Shown here in pieces: positions 14,366 through 16,952 of a DNA stretch of 16,952 nucleotides. The notes beneath the pieces are model-generated. The model searched no databases, was not told the origin of the DNA, and saw only the letters and a program-made list of their open reading frames with translations. Every line of letters starts with the position of its first letter. Within the stretch, counting starts at the first letter, position 1. This DNA is from JBCDGZ01 sp038750655. Lineage in GTDB: Bacteria; Bacteroidota; Bacteroidia; Chitinophagales; Saprospiraceae. Both the position numbers and the translations under genes were made by a program. The stretch covers positions 1 through 16,952 of the forward strand of contig JBCDGZ010000152.1 in assembly GCA_038750655.1 (NCBI GenBank), read 5' to 3'.

Positions 14366-14372
14366 ATCTTTG
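14365..14372 (+). promoter_or_regulatory. -7 promoter box of the LysR gene
   Basis: TATCTTTG is an exact match to the Bacteroidota TAnnTTTG -7 element. The -33 position, about 20 nt upstream, has no TTG and is instead occupied by the 10-bp inverted repeat, which would fit repression or activator dependence at this promoter. The leader to the ATG at 14446 would be about 68 nt. Confidence 0.5.
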
Positions 14373-14389
14373 CTTATCAAAGGACTTAT

Positions 14390-14414
14390 CTTAAGGAGGG
14401 ACCTCCTTTTTAAG
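14390..14414 (+). promoter_or_regulatory. Leader hairpin containing an SD-like AAGGAGG
   Basis: CTTAAGGAG (14390-14398), loop GGAC, CTCCTT (14403-14408), then three T residues and AAG (14412-14414), giving nine pairs with a TTT bulge. A run of five T (14407-14411) on the 3' side also makes it terminator-like. It lies 32 nt before the LysR start, too far for the AAGGAGG to serve that ATG. It may be an attenuator or only a fortuitous palindrome. Confidence 0.4.
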
Positions 14415-14445
14415 GACATTTCCACAGCTAAATCAAGTCACTACA

Positions 14446-15357
14446 ATGAACTATACCTTGCACCAATTGCAGATCTTTCTTGAGGTGGTCAGGCAGCAAA
14501 GTATCACCCGGGCAGCCGAAGAGATGCACATGACTCAACCCGCTCTTTCTATTCAGTTGAAAAATTTTCAACATCAGTTTGACATCCCCCTAACCAATCT
14601 GATTGGCAAGAAGTTACACATAACGGATTTTGGAAAATCAATTGCCGAGATTGCCGAAAATGTCATCAAAGAAGCTGATGCGATCAAGTATAAAACCAAG
14701 GATTATAGTGGCTTGCTGGCGGGTAAGTTGCGAATATCTTCAGCCTCTACGGGCAAATATGTGATCCCCTATTTTCTGAGTAGCTTTATGCACAAACACC
14801 CTGGCATTGATTTGATCCTGGATGTATCCAATAAGTCCATTGTAGTGAAGAGTCTACAGGATAATGAAATTGACTTCGCCCTCGTCTCGGTCTTACCAGA
14901 CAAGCTGGACATCGAAGAAGAACGGCTACTAGAAAACAAATTATTCCTGGTCAATAGCAGCCCGGAGCTTCAGAAAAACCGCCCTCTTATCTACCGCGAG
15001 CCGGGCTCTGCCACCCGAGGTGCTATGGATAAGTACTTCAGCGGTAAAAATAATAGCAAAACCAATCGAAAAAGTATCGAGCTGACCTCAAACGAGGCGG
15101 TCAAGCAGGCCGTCATTGCCGGACTGGGCTACACCATCATCCCTCTCATTGGCATCAAAAACGAATTGCTGAACCAACAACTGCACATCATCCCCTCAAA
15201 GGGCTTACCCATCATGACCCACTGGCGATTGGTCTGGCTACGAAAAAAGAAGCTGTCTCCCGTCGCACAGGCCTTCCTCGATTATATCCGCGCCGAAAAA
15301 GAGCAGATCATTCAAAATCGCTTCTCCTGGTATTCCAACTTTTCCCTCAAGAAGTAA
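14446..15357 (+). CDS. LysR-type transcriptional regulator
   Basis: A 303-residue DNA-binding regulator. The N-terminal winged helix-turn-helix (about 1-62) is typical: LHQLQIFLEVVRQQSITRAA, then EMHMTQPALSIQLKNFQ with the recognition helix at about 30-45. A linker helix follows, and the effector-binding periplasmic-protein-like domain spans about 90-290 (GKLRISSASTGKYVIPYFLS; FALVSVLPD; VKQAVIAGLGYTIIPLIGI). The segment style resembles the CbbR/CysB-like branch, but the effector cannot be told. It is transcribed divergently from the minus-strand membrane protein-pseudogene-icd cluster. A perfect inverted repeat with T-N11-A spacing (14341-14365) lies between them and overlaps its own -7 box, so negative autoregulation is likely. 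The start ATG 14446 gives the expected N-terminus. Confidence 0.94.
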   Translation: MNYTLHQLQIFLEVVRQQSITRAAEEMHMTQPALSIQLKNFQHQFDIPLTNLIGKKLHITDFGKSIAEIAENVIKEADAIKYKTKDYSGLLAGKLRISSASTGKYVIPYFLSSFMHKHPGIDLILDVSNKSIVVKSLQDNEIDFALVSVLPDKLDIEEERLLENKLFLVNSSPELQKNRPLIYREPGSATRGAMDKYFSGKNNSKTNRKSIELTSNEAVKQAVIAGLGYTIIPLIGIKNELLNQQLHIIPSKGLPIMTHWRLVWLRKKKLSPVAQAFLDYIRAEKEQIIQNRFSWYSNFSLKK

Positions 15358-15385
15358 GTAACTTACAGAATTAAATCAGGGCATC

Positions 15386-15427
15386 GTCGTTTTGTAATAA
15401 AGCCACACACACTATTGTAAAAACGAC
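15386..15427 (+). repeat. 8-bp inverted repeat just before a start codon
   Basis: GTCGTTTT (15386-15393) and AAAACGAC (15420-15427) are perfect complements with a 26-nt spacer, ending 6 nt before the ATG at 15434. It could be a leader hairpin that affects initiation, an operator, or the terminator of the LysR gene, whose stop is about 30 bp upstream. Confidence 0.45.
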
Positions 15428-15433
15428 CGAATA

Positions 15434-16201
15434 ATGAAACTTAATGCCCCCCTCTTCTACCTATTATTGCTCTTCCCGTCCTTGCTCTTTTCCCAAAAAA
15501 AAACGGCCGAACTGACCGGTTTTTATTCTGATGGAATGTCTCAATTCTCAAGAACGGACTTACAGCTCAACGAAGACGGCAGCTTTAGAATCAAGCGGCC
15601 CCTGCTGGACGTCGATGCCTACATGGAGCGCTCAGAAAGTACCGGACGATGGACCTCTACCGGGAACAAAATCATTCTCAACCCCCACCTAAAACCCCGG
15701 AAACAAGAAATTTGGATGGAAGAAAAAGTCATCCCCGGCCAGGACAGCATCAGCATTCAGGTGCACTACAACCGCAAGCTCTACGAAAACGAGCAGTTGG
15801 TCGAAGAAGGCCCCTACCCTTTTAAACGTATGACCATCTACGTCAATAAACGACAAAAACGCTACAACCTGCTTCGACAATATGAACAACGCATCTGTGG
15901 CCATGCCCCGTGGATAAAAAATCAAACGATTGTCGATTCTACGAATACTTTTTTCCTTCCCAAAACTACAATCAACAAATTGGGGGTAATGACCTATGGT
16001 TTCACAGAATATAAGGAGCTACCCGTAAGAAATTCCGATACGAATCACTTCGATATTTATATCGTGCAGCCCATCGATAAAGAGCGGATGCCGCGAAGCA
16101 AGGAAGTGATCATTAAAGGCCAAAAGGCTTTCTACTATGAGCACAACGGGAAGGTCATTACTTCTGGTTTACTCTGTACCCCGCTCATCCGAAGGAGGTG
16201 A
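15434..16201 (+). CDS. Secreted protein of unknown function
   Basis: A 255-residue product with a clear signal peptide (MKLNAPLFYLLLLFPSLLFS, cleavage likely before or after Gln21). No lipobox Cys is present, so it is probably a soluble periplasmic or exported protein. The mature part looks beta-rich. Its first half has the pattern seen in small lipocalin-like or CpxP-unlike secreted Bacteroidota proteins: LQLNEDGSFRIK, then TGRWTSTGNKIILNP (about 70-84). I do not recognise the second half, which contains CGHAPWIKNQTIV and ends SGLLCTPLIRRR; the two cysteines (about 154 and 247) could form a disulfide. There is no T9SS tail. It lies 76 bp after the LysR gene. Its 3' end contains AAGGAGGTGAT, an unusually good match to the complement of the 16S 3' end. 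Confidence 0.75.
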   Translation: MKLNAPLFYLLLLFPSLLFSQKKTAELTGFYSDGMSQFSRTDLQLNEDGSFRIKRPLLDVDAYMERSESTGRWTSTGNKIILNPHLKPRKQEIWMEEKVIPGQDSISIQVHYNRKLYENEQLVEEGPYPFKRMTIYVNKRQKRYNLLRQYEQRICGHAPWIKNQTIVDSTNTFFLPKTTINKLGVMTYGFTEYKELPVRNSDTNHFDIYIVQPIDKERMPRSKEVIIKGQKAFYYEHNGKVITSGLLCTPLIRRR

Positions 16202-16204
16202 TGA

Positions 16205-16218
16205 GCTTCCCATGAAGC
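16205..16218 (+). repeat. Short hairpin after the secreted-protein gene
   Basis: GCTTC-ccat-GAAGC, a 5-bp perfect stem starting 3 nt after the stop codon at 16199-16201 and followed by a run of seven A (16224-16230). It could be a weak terminator; the T tract needed for an intrinsic terminator on this strand is missing. Confidence 0.3.
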
Positions 16219-16282
16219 CGCTCAAAAAAATCGGTATAAACCTTGTGCCTTTTTAGATTATTCGGAGGCATCCGGCAAGTCA

Positions 16283-16294
16283 TTTTTATGCATT
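16283..16294 (+). promoter_or_regulatory. Second copy of the TTTTTATGCATT half-site
   Basis: TTTTTATGCATT occurs here and at 14354-14365, where it forms the right arm of the candidate LysR operator. This copy is 16 nt upstream of the outer-membrane protein ATG and has no left arm (it is preceded by CGGCAAGTCA). It may be a half-site for the same regulator or a coincidence in AT-rich DNA. Confidence 0.3.
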
Positions 16295-16310
16295 CAAAAA
16301 ATTATAGCAA

Positions 16311-16952
16311 ATGAAAAAACTAACGCTCCTTTTGTGCAGTATACTGCTGCTCAGTATCCATTACAGTATAGCGCAGACCTCCATCGGTATTGGAGGTGGT
16401 GCTAATTTTAGCAATGTCAATATTAAAGACAACTGGGCAGAACTAGACCCCAAAACCGCAACGTACTTCTACTTCGGTATCACTCCTCGCTTTGAGCTAA
16501 ATGAACAATTTGCCATTCTGGCCGATCTGGAATTTTCAGCTAAGGGTTTTAAAACTGACAATGTGATGATGTTTATCGGTAGTCAACCTGTCACTGCAAA
16601 ATCTAGAATCAGCTATTTGGTCGTTTCTCCAGAGTTAGAGTATCGATTGCATAAAAATATTGGTGTTGCCCTGGGAGGCTTTTTCGGCTTGAAGACCAAC
16701 GAGGAACAGAAGTTTGGGGATCAAGATTGGATCAGCACCAGCGAATTCGATACCATCAAAGAGGTTGATTATGGTCTGGAAGGAAGTATACGGGTCAATG
16801 TTTCTAGCTTCTTTATCAAACTCGCCTACAGCTACGGCCTGCGCGGTGTCGGAGATTTGATCGTAACAGATGAAATTGGAGTGCCAATGGGCCAACTGAG
16901 GCTCAGGACGCGTACGCTACAGTTAGGAGCTGGCTACTTGCTAAGCCTGTAG
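16311..16952 (+). CDS. Outer-membrane beta-barrel protein
   Basis: A complete 213-residue protein whose TAG (16950-16952) is the last codon of the window. The signal peptide covers about 1-22 (MKKLTLLLCSILLLS, ending IAQ before TS). The mature chain alternates hydrophobic and polar residues in strands, as in PorT/OMP_b-brl_2-type small barrels: SIGIGGGANFSNV at the start, YFGITPRFELN, FAILADLEFSAKG, YLVVSPELEYRL, IGVALGGFFGLK, and a final RTLQLGAGYLLSL. About eight strands are likely, with loops around residues 35-50 and 125-150. It probably sits in the outer membrane; ligand or role is unknown. The start at ATG 16311 follows AT-rich sequence with a TTTTTATGCATT motif matching the LysR operator arm. 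No catalytic motif is visible. Confidence 0.85.
   Translation: MKKLTLLLCSILLLSIHYSIAQTSIGIGGGANFSNVNIKDNWAELDPKTATYFYFGITPRFELNEQFAILADLEFSAKGFKTDNVMMFIGSQPVTAKSRISYLVVSPELEYRLHKNIGVALGGFFGLKTNEEQKFGDQDWISTSEFDTIKEVDYGLEGSIRVNVSSFFIKLAYSYGLRGVGDLIVTDEIGVPMGQLRLRTRTLQLGAGYLLSL

Noticed and set aside
1..16952. Defence system, phage, integrated element or biosynthetic cluster
   Set aside because: No nuclease-helicase pair, toxin-antitoxin pair, integrase, transposase or NRPS/PKS module is visible; the genes are mostly housekeeping and envelope functions.

Overview
The window looks like chromosomal DNA from a Bacteroidota bacterium, most likely of the Saprospiria/Lewinella type. Several things point there. 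There is a 1028-residue secreted protein with a C-terminal type IX secretion (T9SS) sorting domain. HU, a TPR protein and an RNase E/G-family ribonuclease sit together. A 31-residue Arg/Lys-rich protein of a Bacteroidota-typical family is present. Starts are AT-rich and mostly lack Shine-Dalgarno sequences, and promoter-like TAnnTTTG boxes occur. No tRNA, rRNA, CRISPR array, transposase or recognisable defence system was seen.

Layout. (1) 92-3411, plus strand: HU-family DNA-binding protein, a membrane-anchored TPR protein, a tiny basic protein (1313-1408), a roughly 450-bp gene-free stretch rich in inverted repeats, then Rne/Rng ribonuclease. (2) 3559-4638, plus: a MurG/GT28-like glycosyltransferase with a TTG start; it overlaps by 12 bp the convergent minus-strand T9SS protein (4627-7713). 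(3) 7912-11303, plus: an unrecognised helical 463-residue protein, an alpha/beta hydrolase, and a Tat-signal-bearing Gfo/Idh/MocA oxidoreductase; the last two are 19 bp apart and probably cotranscribed. (4) 11397-11954, plus: inorganic pyrophosphatase, facing a minus-strand isocitrate dehydrogenase (12070-13584) across a shared terminator-like hairpin. (5) Upstream of icd on the minus strand: a small gene broken by one in-frame stop (13666-13956) and a two-helix membrane protein (13993-14271). (6) Divergent from these, a LysR-type regulator (14446-15357) whose promoter region carries a perfect 10-bp inverted repeat with T-N11-A geometry. (7) An unrecognised secreted protein (15434-16201) and an outer-membrane beta-barrel protein (16311-16952), whose stop codon ends the window.

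How they fit together. Most genes are housekeeping: nucleoid protein, RNA decay/processing, pyrophosphate removal, TCA cycle. The rest are envelope or secretion functions typical of the phylum. The most interesting parts are non-coding: the nested inverted-repeat element at 1474-1630 upstream of the ribonuclease gene, and the LysR operator between the regulator and the icd-side gene cluster. Two coding observations also stand out: isocitrate dehydrogenase has lost the residues that read the NADP 2'-phosphate in the E. coli enzyme, which suggests NAD+ use, and a conserved-looking small gene is interrupted by a single nonsense codon.
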